NCBI GenBank assembly: GCA_947629705.1
Contig: CANREN010000002.1
Location: forward strand, 79,514 to 143,513
Direction: 5' to 3'
DNA length: 64,000 nt
From: an uncultured Alistipes sp.
Lineage (GTDB): Bacteria; Bacteroidota; Bacteroidia; Bacteroidales; Rikenellaceae
Shown here: positions 56,760-64,000 of the stretch, piece by piece
Numbering within the stretch: the first letter of the stretch is position 1
How the letters are laid out: each line of letters starts with the position of its first letter
Notes under the pieces: generated by a model
What the model saw: only the letters and a program-made list of their open reading frames with translations
The model's database searches: none
Told to the model about the DNA's origin: nothing
Position numbers and translations under genes: made by a program

Positions 56760-56767
56760 TAAATTTG
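56760..56767 (+). promoter_or_regulatory. -7 box of the glutaminyl cyclase gene
   Basis: TAAATTTG, 24 nt upstream of ATG 56792. No clear -33 box. Confidence 0.55.
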
Positions 56768-56791
56768 CCCGTCGATTCGGTTGTACGCATC

Positions 56792-57601
56792 ATGAAAAAA
56801 ATTCCGCTTCTTCTCTTTTGTCTCCTGCTCGCTGCCTGCGGATCGGGTTCGGCCCGCGCCAAACGACCGTCCGCCGACCGTCGGGCATCGGCATCGACCG
56901 TCGAGCCCGCAGCCTATACCTATCGCATTCGGGCCGTCCATCCCCATGCGGCCGACGCCTATACGCAGGGGCTGCAATACGCCGACGGAGTGCTGTGGGA
57001 GGGAACGGGTCAGAACGGCGCTTCGCGCATCACGAAGCGCGATCTTGCGACCGGCCGGACAACGGTGGTTGCGACCTTGCCCCGCACCGACTTCGGCGAA
57101 GGAATCACGCTGCTGAACGGGAAGCTCTACCAGCTCACCTGGCAGTCGAACAAAGCCTATGTCTACGATGCCGCCACGGGGCAGGAGCTCCGCACGTTCC
57201 GTTATGCAGGCGAGGGCTGGGGGCTCACGACCGACGGCACGAAGCTCTACATGACCGACGGTTCGGAGAAAATTTTCACGCTCGATCCGGAGACCTTCAA
57301 GCGGACGAACCGCATCACGGTAACCTATCGCGGCGAACCGGTGCAGCTGCTGAACGAATTGGAGTGGATCGACGGCCGCATCTGGGCCAACGTCTATACG
57401 AGCGACTGTGTGCTCATCATCCACCCCGAAACGGGCGTCGTCGAGGGGGTCATCGACTTCGCGGGGCTGCTGCCGGAGAGCGATCGGACGCCCGCGACCG
57501 ACGTGCTGAACGGCATCGCGCACGACCCGGCGACGGGCCGCATCTTCGTAACGGGCAAGAACTGGCCCAAGCTCTTCGAAATCGAAATTATTCCGAAATA
57601 G
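56792..57601 (+). CDS. glutaminyl-peptide cyclotransferase lipoprotein
   Basis: A 269 aa lipoprotein (signal LLLFCLLLAAC). It is of the five-bladed propeller type found in plants and bacteria, with repeated blade motifs such as YTQGLQYADGVLWEGTGQNGASRI, YRGEPVQLLNELEWIDGRIWANVY and LNGIAHDPATGRIFVTGKNWPKLFEI. It converts N-terminal Gln of exported proteins to pyroglutamate. In Bacteroidota most signal-peptidase-I substrates start with Gln after cleavage, which makes this a general maturation enzyme. It starts its own unit, with metH 3 nt downstream. Confidence 0.92.
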   Translation: MKKIPLLLFCLLLAACGSGSARAKRPSADRRASASTVEPAAYTYRIRAVHPHAADAYTQGLQYADGVLWEGTGQNGASRITKRDLATGRTTVVATLPRTDFGEGITLLNGKLYQLTWQSNKAYVYDAATGQELRTFRYAGEGWGLTTDGTKLYMTDGSEKIFTLDPETFKRTNRITVTYRGEPVQLLNELEWIDGRIWANVYTSDCVLIIHPETGVVEGVIDFAGLLPESDRTPATDVLNGIAHDPATGRIFVTGKNWPKLFEIEIIPK

Positions 57602-57604
57602 GCC

Positions 57605-60600
57605 ATGGAGCGAGCGACTGAAATACACCCGCATACGAAAACCCTCCTGCAAGCATTGGACGAACGCATCCTGGTGCTCGACGGCGGGTTCGGCACGATG
57701 GTGCAAACCTACGGGCTGACCGAAGCGGATTTTCGCGGCGAACGGTTCGCCGACTGGCCCACGCCGCTCAAGGGGTGCAACGACCTGCTTTCGCTGACCC
57801 GTCCGTCGGTCGTGCGTGAAATCCACGAAAAATATCTGCAAGCCGGCGCCGACCTCGTAACGACCGATTCATTCAATGCCAATGCCGTTTCGCTGGCCGA
57901 CTACGGACTGTCCGACTGCGCGCGCGAAATCGCCCGTGCGGCTGCGCGCATCGCGCGCGAAGCGGCCGACGAATATACGCTCCGCAATCCGCAGAAGCCC
58001 CGCTTCGCGGCGGGATCCATCGGCCCGACGAACCGCACGGCCTCCATGTCGGCCGACGTCGCCGACCCTGCCGCGCGCGAGGTAACCTTCCGTCAGTTAG
58101 CCGATGCCTACACCGAACAGGTCGAAGGATTGATCGAAGGCGGCGTCGACATGCTGTTGATCGAGACCGTTTTCGACACGCTCAACGCCAAGGCCGCGCT
58201 CTACGCCATCGACCGCATCGCCGGACGCACGGGCCGCCGGCTGCCCGTCATGATCTCGGGCACGCTGGCCGATGCCGGCGGCCGCACGCTTTCAGGCCAG
58301 ACCGTCGAGGCGTTCTGCGCCTCGGTCGCCCATGCCGGCCTGCTCTCCATCGGGCTCAACTGCTCCTACGGAGCCAACCAGCTGCTGCCCTATTTGGAAC
58401 GGTTGGCGGCGGTCGCACCGGTGCGCATCTCGGCCTATCCGAATGCCGGTCTGCCCAACGTCATGGGCGGCTACGACGAAACGCCCGCGATGTTCGCCGA
58501 AGAGGTCGGCGAGTACCTGCGGCGCGGATTGGTCAATATCGTCGGCGGATGCTGCGGCACGACGCCCGCCCATATCTTCGAATTGCAGAAGATCGTCGGC
58601 CGATTCGCCCCGCGGCCGCTGCCCGCACCGCGCCACGAAACGATTTTGAGCGGATTGGAGCCGCTGCGCATCGTTCCGGAGGCCAATTTCATCAATATCG
58701 GGGAGCGGACCAACGTGGCGGGATCGGCCAAGTTCGCGCGGCTGATCCGCGAGGGCAGCTACGAGGAAGCGCTCTCCGTGGCCCGTGCGCAGGTCGAGGC
58801 CGGGGCACAGATCATCGACGTCTGCATGGACGACGGATTGATCGACGGGCCGACGGCCATGCGCACGTTCCTGAACCTGCTCGCCTCGGAGCCCGAAATC
58901 GCCCGCGTGCCGACGATGATCGACTCGTCGAACTGGGAGACGCTCGCGGCCGGATTGGAAGCGACGCAGGGCAAGGCCGTCGTCAACTCCATTTCGCTCA
59001 AAGAGGGCGAAACGGCCCTCCTCGAACGGGCCCGCGAGATCCGCCGCTACGGTGCGGCCGTCGTGGTGATGCTCTTCGACGAACGGGGTCAGGCCGACAC
59101 CTTCGAACGCAAAATCGAGGTGGCCCAACGGGCCTATCGCCTGCTGACCGAGGCGGGTTTTCCGGCCGAGGATATCATCTTCGACCCCAACATTCTGGCC
59201 GTCGCCACAGGCATTCCGGAGCATGACGGCTATGCCAAGGCATTCATCGACGCGACGCGCTGGATCAAGGAGCACCTGCCCCACGCAAAGGTTTCGGGCG
59301 GCGTTTCGAACCTTTCGTTCGCGTTCCGCGGCAACAATCCCGTGCGCGAAGCGATGCACTCGGCCTTTCTCTACCACGCCATTCGGGCCGGCATGGACAT
59401 GGGCATCGTCAATCCGCAGCTGCTGCGCGTCTACGACGAAATCGAGCCGACGCTGCTCGAACGGGTCGAGGATGTGCTGCTGTGCCGCCGTCCGGATGCA
59501 TCGGAACGCCTCGCGGAGTATGCGCAGCAAATCCACGGTGAAGCGGCCCGAACAGAGCACGCCCCCGACGCAGGACGGCAGGGTTCGCTGCGCGAACGCA
59601 TCGCCCGCGCGATGCTGAAAGGCACGACCGACTTCATCGAAGCGGACACGCTCGAAGCCTATCACGAATCGGGCGATCCGTTAGCCGTCATCGACACGCT
59701 GCTGATGCCCGCCATGGAGCAGGTCGGCACGCTCTTCGGCGCAGGGAAAATGTTCCTGCCGCAGGTAGTCAAGACGGCGAGGGTCATGAAACGGGCCGTG
59801 GCGGTGCTGACCCCCTACATTGAGCAGGGCGCCAAACAGCACCACGCCGGCAAAGTGCTGATCGCCACCGTCAAAGGCGACGTGCACGATATCGGCAAGA
59901 ATATCGTCGCGGTCGTCATGGCCTGCAACGGTTACGAAATACGCGATCTGGGGGTCATGGTCGACGCGCAGCGCATCGTCGACGAGGCCGTCGCGTGGGG
60001 CGCCGACTGCATCGGATTGAGCGGATTGATTACCCCGTCGCTCGACGAGATGATCGCCGTGTGCCGCGAATTGGAACGGCGCCGGCTGCGCATTCCGGTC
60101 ATCATCGGCGGAGCAACCACCTCCGACCTCCACACGGCGCTGAAAATCGCGCCGGTCTACTCCGGCACGGTCGTCCATTCGCCCAACGCCAGCCGCAACA
60201 GCCAGCTGCTCGCACGACTGTTGGGGCCCGACGGCGACCGGTTCGCCGAGGAGGTGCGGACGGAACAGCAACGGCTCCGCGAGGCCTACGCCCATCGCGA
60301 GACGGAGCGCAATCGGGTCCCGCTCGCCGAGGCGCGGCGCATCGCGGCGGCGCGCCCCGCCCACGAACCCATCGTCCCGCTCCACACGGGCCGGTTACTC
60401 TTTCCGGACTACGACGCGGCCGATGCCGAACCCTTCATCGACTGGAGTTTCTTCTTTGCGGCCTGGGGGCTCGGCGGCCGCTATCCCGAGCTGCTCGACC
60501 ATCCCGAAAAGGGGGCTGAAGCCCGCAAGCTCCTCGCCGATGCGCAGGCGCTGCTGGCCCGCATCCGCGACGAACGGCTGCTGACGCTCCAAGGAGCCGT

Positions 60601-61246
60601 CGGAATCTTTCCGGCCCGCAGCGAAGCGGACGCTTTGGTCATTACCGACCCCAAAGGAGGCGAAAAACGGCTCGCGATGCTGCGCAGCCAAACCCGCGAC
60701 GCGGGTTGCCGTTCGTTAGCCGACTGCCTCGCACCCGAGGGCGATTGGTTGGGGTGCTTCGCCGTAACGGCGGGCATCGGACGGAAAGCGTTGGGCGAGA
60801 AGTTCCGTGCCGACGGGGATGAGTATTCCGCCATCTTGATCAAACTGCTCGCCGACCGGCTGACCGAGGCCTTCGCCGAAGCCGTCCACAGCTTCGTGCG
60901 CCGCCAAATGTGGGGCTACGAGCAGGGGCCGCAGCTCACTCCCGAAGCGATCCTGCGGGGCGAATACCGCGGACGCCGCATGGCGTTCGGCTATCCGGCA
61001 TCGCCCGACCACTCGCTGAAACGCGAGGTCTTCGACCTGTTGGGCGTCGAGCTGACCACCGGTATGCGGCTGACCGAACATTACATGATCGACCCGGGCG
61101 AGGCGCTCTGCGGATTGCTTTTCGCCGATGCGGACTACTTCGCCGTGGGCCCCATCGACCGCGAGCAGGCCGAGGAGTATGCCCGCCGCCGCGGCCGCAC
61201 GCTCGAAGCGATCGAAAAACTGCTCCCGAACAACTACCGCCCATGA
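57605..61246 (+). CDS. metH: cobalamin-dependent methionine synthase
   Basis: A 1213 aa four-module enzyme that moves methyl groups from methyltetrahydrofolate through cobalamin to homocysteine. The homocysteine domain has zinc Cys in GLNCSYG and [11 protein letters not shown]; the folate domain starts [20 protein letters not shown] (about 360); the cobalamin domain has DVHDIGKNI with axial His761; the C-terminal reactivation domain ends the chain. All modules are intact, so the cell needs B12 for this route. It overlaps metF by 4 bases. Confidence 0.97.
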   Translation: MERATEIHPHTKTLLQALDERILVLDGGFGTMVQTYGLTEADFRGERFADWPTPLKGCNDLLSLTRPSVVREIHEKYLQAGADLVTTDSFNANAVSLADYGLSDCAREIARAAARIAREAADEYTLRNPQKPRFAAGSIGPTNRTASMSADVADPAAREVTFRQLADAYTEQVEGLIEGGVDMLLIETVFDTLNAKAALYAIDRIAGRTGRRLPVMISGTLADAGGRTLSGQTVEAFCASVAHAGLLSIGLNCSYGANQLLPYLERLAAVAPVRISAYPNAGLPNVMGGYDETPAMFAEEVGEYLRRGLVNIVGGCCGTTPAHIFELQKIVGRFAPRPLPAPRHETILSGLEPLRIVPEANFINIGERTNVAGSAKFARLIREGSYEEALSVARAQVEAGAQIIDVCMDDGLIDGPTAMRTFLNLLASEPEIARVPTMIDSSNWETLAAGLEATQGKAVVNSISLKEGETALLERAREIRRYGAAVVVMLFDERGQADTFERKIEVAQRAYRLLTEAGFPAEDIIFDPNILAVATGIPEHDGYAKAFIDATRWIKEHLPHAKVSGGVSNLSFAFRGNNPVREAMHSAFLYHAIRAGMDMGIVNPQLLRVYDEIEPTLLERVEDVLLCRRPDASERLAEYAQQIHGEAARTEHAPDAGRQGSLRERIARAMLKGTTDFIEADTLEAYHESGDPLAVIDTLLMPAMEQVGTLFGAGKMFLPQVVKTARVMKRAVAVLTPYIEQGAKQHHAGKVLIATVKGDVHDIGKNIVAVVMACNGYEIRDLGVMVDAQRIVDEAVAWGADCIGLSGLITPSLDEMIAVCRELERRRLRIPVIIGGATTSDLHTALKIAPVYSGTVVHSPNASRNSQLLARLLGPDGDRFAEEVRTEQQRLREAYAHRETERNRVPLAEARRIAAARPAHEPIVPLHTGRLLFPDYDAADAEPFIDWSFFFAAWGLGGRYPELLDHPEKGAEARKLLADAQALLARIRDERLLTLQGAVGIFPARSEADALVITDPKGGEKRLAMLRSQTRDAGCRSLADCLAPEGDWLGCFAVTAGIGRKALGEKFRADGDEYSAILIKLLADRLTEAFAEAVHSFVRRQMWGYEQGPQLTPEAILRGEYRGRRMAFGYPASPDHSLKREVFDLLGVELTTGMRLTEHYMIDPGEALCGLLFADADYFAVGPIDREQAEEYARRRGRTLEAIEKLLPNNYRP

Positions 61247-62208
61247 ACGTAACCGAACTGTTGCACGATACGCTGAAACGGGGCGCGACCCGTTTCGCTT
61301 TCGAGCTGCTCCCGCCGCTCAAGGGCGACGGCATGGGCGGCATCTTCGCAGCCATCGACCGGCTGGCGGAGTTCGACCCCGCCTATATCAACGTTACGTT
61401 CCACCGCGAGGGCATCAAGCAGACCGAGCATCCCGACGGAAGCGTCGAATGGCACGTCGTGCGGCGGCGCCCCGGAACGGTGGGCATCTCGGCGGCCATC
61501 CGCCAACGCTACGGCATCGAGACGGTGCCCCATCTGATCTGCGGCGGGCTGTCGAAATACGATATCGAGGATGCCTTGATCGACATGGATTTCCTCGGCC
61601 TGCACAACGTGCTGGCGCTGCGGGGCGACAAGTCGCAGAACGAACGCTTCTTCATGCCTCATCCGCAGGGACATGCCCATGCGGTCGACCTCGTGCGGCA
61701 GATCGCGGCCATGAACCGCGGCGAGTTCGTCGACGGCGAGGTGGAGGTGTGCCACCACTCAAAATTCTCGATCGGCGTCGCCGGCTATCCCGAGACACAC
61801 GCCGATGCGCCCGATGCGGACAGCGACCTGCGCCGGCTGAAGGAGAAGACGGACGCCGGTGCGGAATATATCGTAACGCAGCTTTTCTACGACAACGCCT
61901 GCTTCTTCGACTTCGTGCGCCGCTGCCGCGAAATCGGGATCACGGTGCCCATCATCCCGGGCATCAAACCGATCTCGACGCTGCGGCAGCTGACCCTGCT
62001 GCCCGAGACCTTCGGATGCCGCATTCCCGACGACCTGAAACGCGAAATCCTCGCCCACAGCGACGACAAGGCCGCCATCCGGCGCATCGGCACCGAATGG
62101 GCCATCGCCCAAAGCCGCGAACTGAAAGCCGCCGGCGTGCCCGTGCTGCACTACTATCCGATGGGCAAGGCCGAAAATATCATCGAAATCGCCAAAACGA
62201 TCTTTTAA
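61243..62208 (+). CDS. metF: 5,10-methylenetetrahydrofolate reductase
   Basis: A 321 aa flavoprotein that makes methyltetrahydrofolate, the methyl donor for Met[36 protein letters not shown] and [12 protein letters not shown] match the family. Its ATG overlaps the metH stop (ATGA), so the two steps are coupled in translation as well as in the pathway. Confidence 0.96.
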   Translation: MNVTELLHDTLKRGATRFAFELLPPLKGDGMGGIFAAIDRLAEFDPAYINVTFHREGIKQTEHPDGSVEWHVVRRRPGTVGISAAIRQRYGIETVPHLICGGLSKYDIEDALIDMDFLGLHNVLALRGDKSQNERFFMPHPQGHAHAVDLVRQIAAMNRGEFVDGEVEVCHHSKFSIGVAGYPETHADAPDADSDLRRLKEKTDAGAEYIVTQLFYDNACFFDFVRRCREIGITVPIIPGIKPISTLRQLTLLPETFGCRIPDDLKREILAHSDDKAAIRRIGTEWAIAQSRELKAAGVPVLHYYPMGKAENIIEIAKTIF

Positions 62209-62220
62209 TCACTTGGTTGT

Positions 62221-63348
62221 ATGAATCCGACCGTATTCCGCCGATATTTGCACGCTCATCCGGAGCTTTCGTTCCACGAAACGGCCACCGCCGCCTTCAT
62301 CGCCGAACAGCTCGCCGCTGCGGGCATCGAATGCCGCCCCATCGCCGGAACGGGCGTGTTGGCCCGCATCGAGGGGCGCTGCCCCGTATCGGCCCATCGG
62401 CCGACCGTCGTCCTGCGGGCCGACATCGACGCCCTGCCCATCGCCGAACAGACCGGACTGCCCTACCGGTCGCAGAACGAGGGTGTCATGCACGCCTGCG
62501 GCCACGACCTCCATGCCGCCGTGCTTTTCGGTGTGTTGCAGCGGCTCGCCGCGGCGCCCGATTTTGCGGGAACGGTCTTCGGGCTGTTCCAGCCGGGCGA
62601 GGAGTGCAACCCGGGCGGCGCTTCGCTCGTACTGGCCGAAAATCCGTTCGAGGGATACGACGTCCTTGCCGTTGTGGGCGAGCACGTCGAACCGCAGATT
62701 GAGGTGGGGACGCTCGGATTCCGCGCCGGGAAATACATGGCCGCGAACGACGAACTGCGCTTCCGTCTGCACGGCACGGGCGGCCACGGCGCCCTGCGTC
62801 CGCAGCTGAAAGACCCCGTAGCCGCCGCCGCCCGACTGATTACCGAGCTGCTCGCGCTGAATGACCCGGAGTGCGTGCTCTCCATCGGCCGCGTCGAAGC
62901 CGCAGGCGCTACGAATATCGTGCCCGACGAGGTCTATTTGGAAGGCACGCTGCGCACGTTCGACGAAGATCGCCGCGCCGGCCTCCACCGCCGCATCGCC
63001 GAGCTGGCCGCCGCCGTCGACGGAGAGCACGGCACACACACCAAGGCCGACATCGGCTGCGGCTATCCGTGCGTGGTGAACGATGCCGCATTAGTCGACC
63101 TCGCCAGCGGCCTCGCTGCACGCGACGGCCTTTCAATAAAAATACTGCCGCTGCGCACGACGGCCGAAGATTTCGGCCGCTACTGCCGACGCTATCCGTC
63201 GCTGTTCTACCGCCTCGGCGTGGGCGCCGCGGCAGGCCGCACCCATACGGCGACCTTCGCGCCCGACGAACGCGCCATCGCCGTGGGCATCGGCTTCATG
63301 CACCGGCTGGCCCTGCAAATACTTACCGATAAAAACGAATCGAAATGA
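62221..63348 (+). CDS. M20 family metallopeptidase / N-acyl-amino-acid amidohydrolase
   Basis: A 375 aa dizinc hydrolase of the HipO/AbgB type. LHAHPELSFHETATAAFI, ADIDALPI, HACGHDLHAAV, GEECNPGG and the C-terminal H-T-A-T-F segment hold the metal ligands and catalytic Glu. A dimerisation domain is inserted at about 180-290. It likely removes acyl groups from amino acids or peptides; the substrate is unknown. It overlaps rnr by 4 bases. Confidence 0.93.
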   Translation: MNPTVFRRYLHAHPELSFHETATAAFIAEQLAAAGIECRPIAGTGVLARIEGRCPVSAHRPTVVLRADIDALPIAEQTGLPYRSQNEGVMHACGHDLHAAVLFGVLQRLAAAPDFAGTVFGLFQPGEECNPGGASLVLAENPFEGYDVLAVVGEHVEPQIEVGTLGFRAGKYMAANDELRFRLHGTGGHGALRPQLKDPVAAAARLITELLALNDPECVLSIGRVEAAGATNIVPDEVYLEGTLRTFDEDRRAGLHRRIAELAAAVDGEHGTHTKADIGCGYPCVVNDAALVDLASGLAARDGLSIKILPLRTTAEDFGRYCRRYPSLFYRLGVGAAAGRTHTATFAPDERAIAVGIGFMHRLALQILTDKNESK

Positions 63349-64000
63349 AAAAACCGCATAAGAAAAACGAGCGGAACGATCGCACAAGCGTCATCCTCAA
63401 CCTGTTCCGCGAAATGCCCGACAACGTCTTTTCGTTGAAGCATCTGGCTTCGGTGTCGGGCGGCGCGACGAAACAAGGCTGCCGCGAAACGCTCGAAATC
63501 CTCGGCGCGCTCTTCGACGAAGGGATCGTCGAGGAGTGCGCCCGCGAGAAATACCGTCTCACGCACAGCCACCTGCCCAACTACGAGGGCATCGCTTCGA
63601 TGAACTCGACGGGGGCCGTATTCATACGGGTCGAAGGGTTGGAGCAGGAAATCTACGTCAGTCCGCGCAATGCGGCCAATGCCTTGGACGGCGACCGCGT
63701 AGAGGCGATCATCCTGCACAACCGCAAAAACAAGCAGCCCGAAGGCGAAATCGTCCGCATCGTCGAGCGCAATCGGCGGCCCTATGTCGGCATTGCCGAG
63801 GTCGGTGCGCATCAGATCTTCGTGCGGCCCGACTCGTGCAAACTTCCTGCGGATATCTACCTGTCGAAACGCGCCTATCCCGATGTGAAAGACGGCGAAA
63901 AGGTCGCTGTGCGCATCGTCGACTGGGCCGAGGGCAGCCGCTGCCCCGAGGGCGAACTGGTCGACATTCTCGGCCCCGTGGGAGACAACGACACGGAGAT
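63345..64000 (+). CDS. rnr: ribonuclease R (5' part)
   Basis: The first 218 codons of an RNase II/R-type 3'-5' exoribonuclease; the gene runs off the right edge. MKKPHKKNERNDRTSVILNLFREMPDNVFSLKHLASVSGG is a basic N-terminus with a winged-helix-like domain, then cold-shock domains (YEGIASMNSTGAVFIRVEGLEQEIYV and PYVGIAEVGAHQIFVRPD). The catalytic RNB domain is outside the window. The start overlaps the M20 stop (ATGA). Confidence 0.92.
   Translation, partial: MKKPHKKNERNDRTSVILNLFREMPDNVFSLKHLASVSGGATKQGCRETLEILGALFDEGIVEECAREKYRLTHSHLPNYEGIASMNSTGAVFIRVEGLEQEIYVSPRNAANALDGDRVEAIILHNRKNKQPEGEIVRIVERNRRPYVGIAEVGAHQIFVRPDSCKLPADIYLSKRAYPDVKDGEKVAVRIVDWAEGSRCPEGELVDILGPVGDNDTE

Overview
This 64 kb window is a chromosomal segment of a fairly GC-rich member of the Bacteroidota. 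Evidence for that: many genes start just downstream of the phylum's sigma-A -7 box (TAnnTTTG, often with a TTG/TTTG -33 box about 20 bp upstream); genes lack obvious Shine-Dalgarno sites; there is a MurF-alanine racemase fusion, a V-type ATPase operon with a DUF2764 gene, a TonB receptor with a carboxypeptidase-like N-terminal domain, and an LptD_2-type outer-membrane protein. GC content and gene content suggest Rikenellaceae/Alistipes, but that is inference. I found no prophage, IS element, CRISPR array, plasmid function or defence island.

Layout. 1-9314 (minus strand) is the tRNA-Thr / tRNA-Tyr / tRNA-Gly / tuf / tRNA-Trp / secE / nusG / rplKAJL / rpoBC transcription and translation cluster, with two candidate promoters. 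9386-11337 (minus) is tsaC, a thioesterase and an EamA permease. 11447-13131 holds a Ser-rich small protein and a secreted alpha/beta hydrolase divergent from an AraC regulator, with a perfect 18 bp palindrome between the last two. 14167-18895 has tRNA-Met, an ion-channel-like protein with an atypical filter, mscL, a biotin-dependent carboxyltransferase (oadA/pycB type) and an AI-2E family permease. 19119-24302 is a TonB receptor plus lipoprotein pair with a long structured leader; the lipoprotein has a G9 tract in its lipobox codons. Then come pckA, tRNA-Glu/rpsT and sdaA.

28453-36100 (minus) is a seven-gene V/A-type ATPase operon, atpE-DUF2764-atpA-B-D-I-K, with no recognisable C, F or G/H genes; its proteolipid keeps the residues that bind Na+ in Enterococcus NtpK. 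A nitroreductase-like gene follows, flanked by inverted copies of a C-rich intergenic repeat, then tRNA-Gln and a NupG-type nucleoside transporter convergent with lptD.

41715-64000 (plus) is mostly housekeeping: a cell-wall amidase, an MCE (MlaD-like) lipid transport protein, mutS2, murF-alr, an RsmI-like methylase, grpE-dnaJ, mutL with a degenerate endonuclease motif, a rhomboid protease and a membrane-anchored EEP-family hydrolase, a YhcH-family protein, a glutaminyl cyclase lipoprotein, and a tightly packed metH-metF-M20 peptidase-rnr run that leaves the window.

The most unusual signals are the homopolymeric G/C tracts (one inside a surface lipoprotein signal peptide), the dispersed C-rich repeats, the AraC/hydrolase operator, the channel with a GAQ filter, and the reduced V-ATPase gene set.
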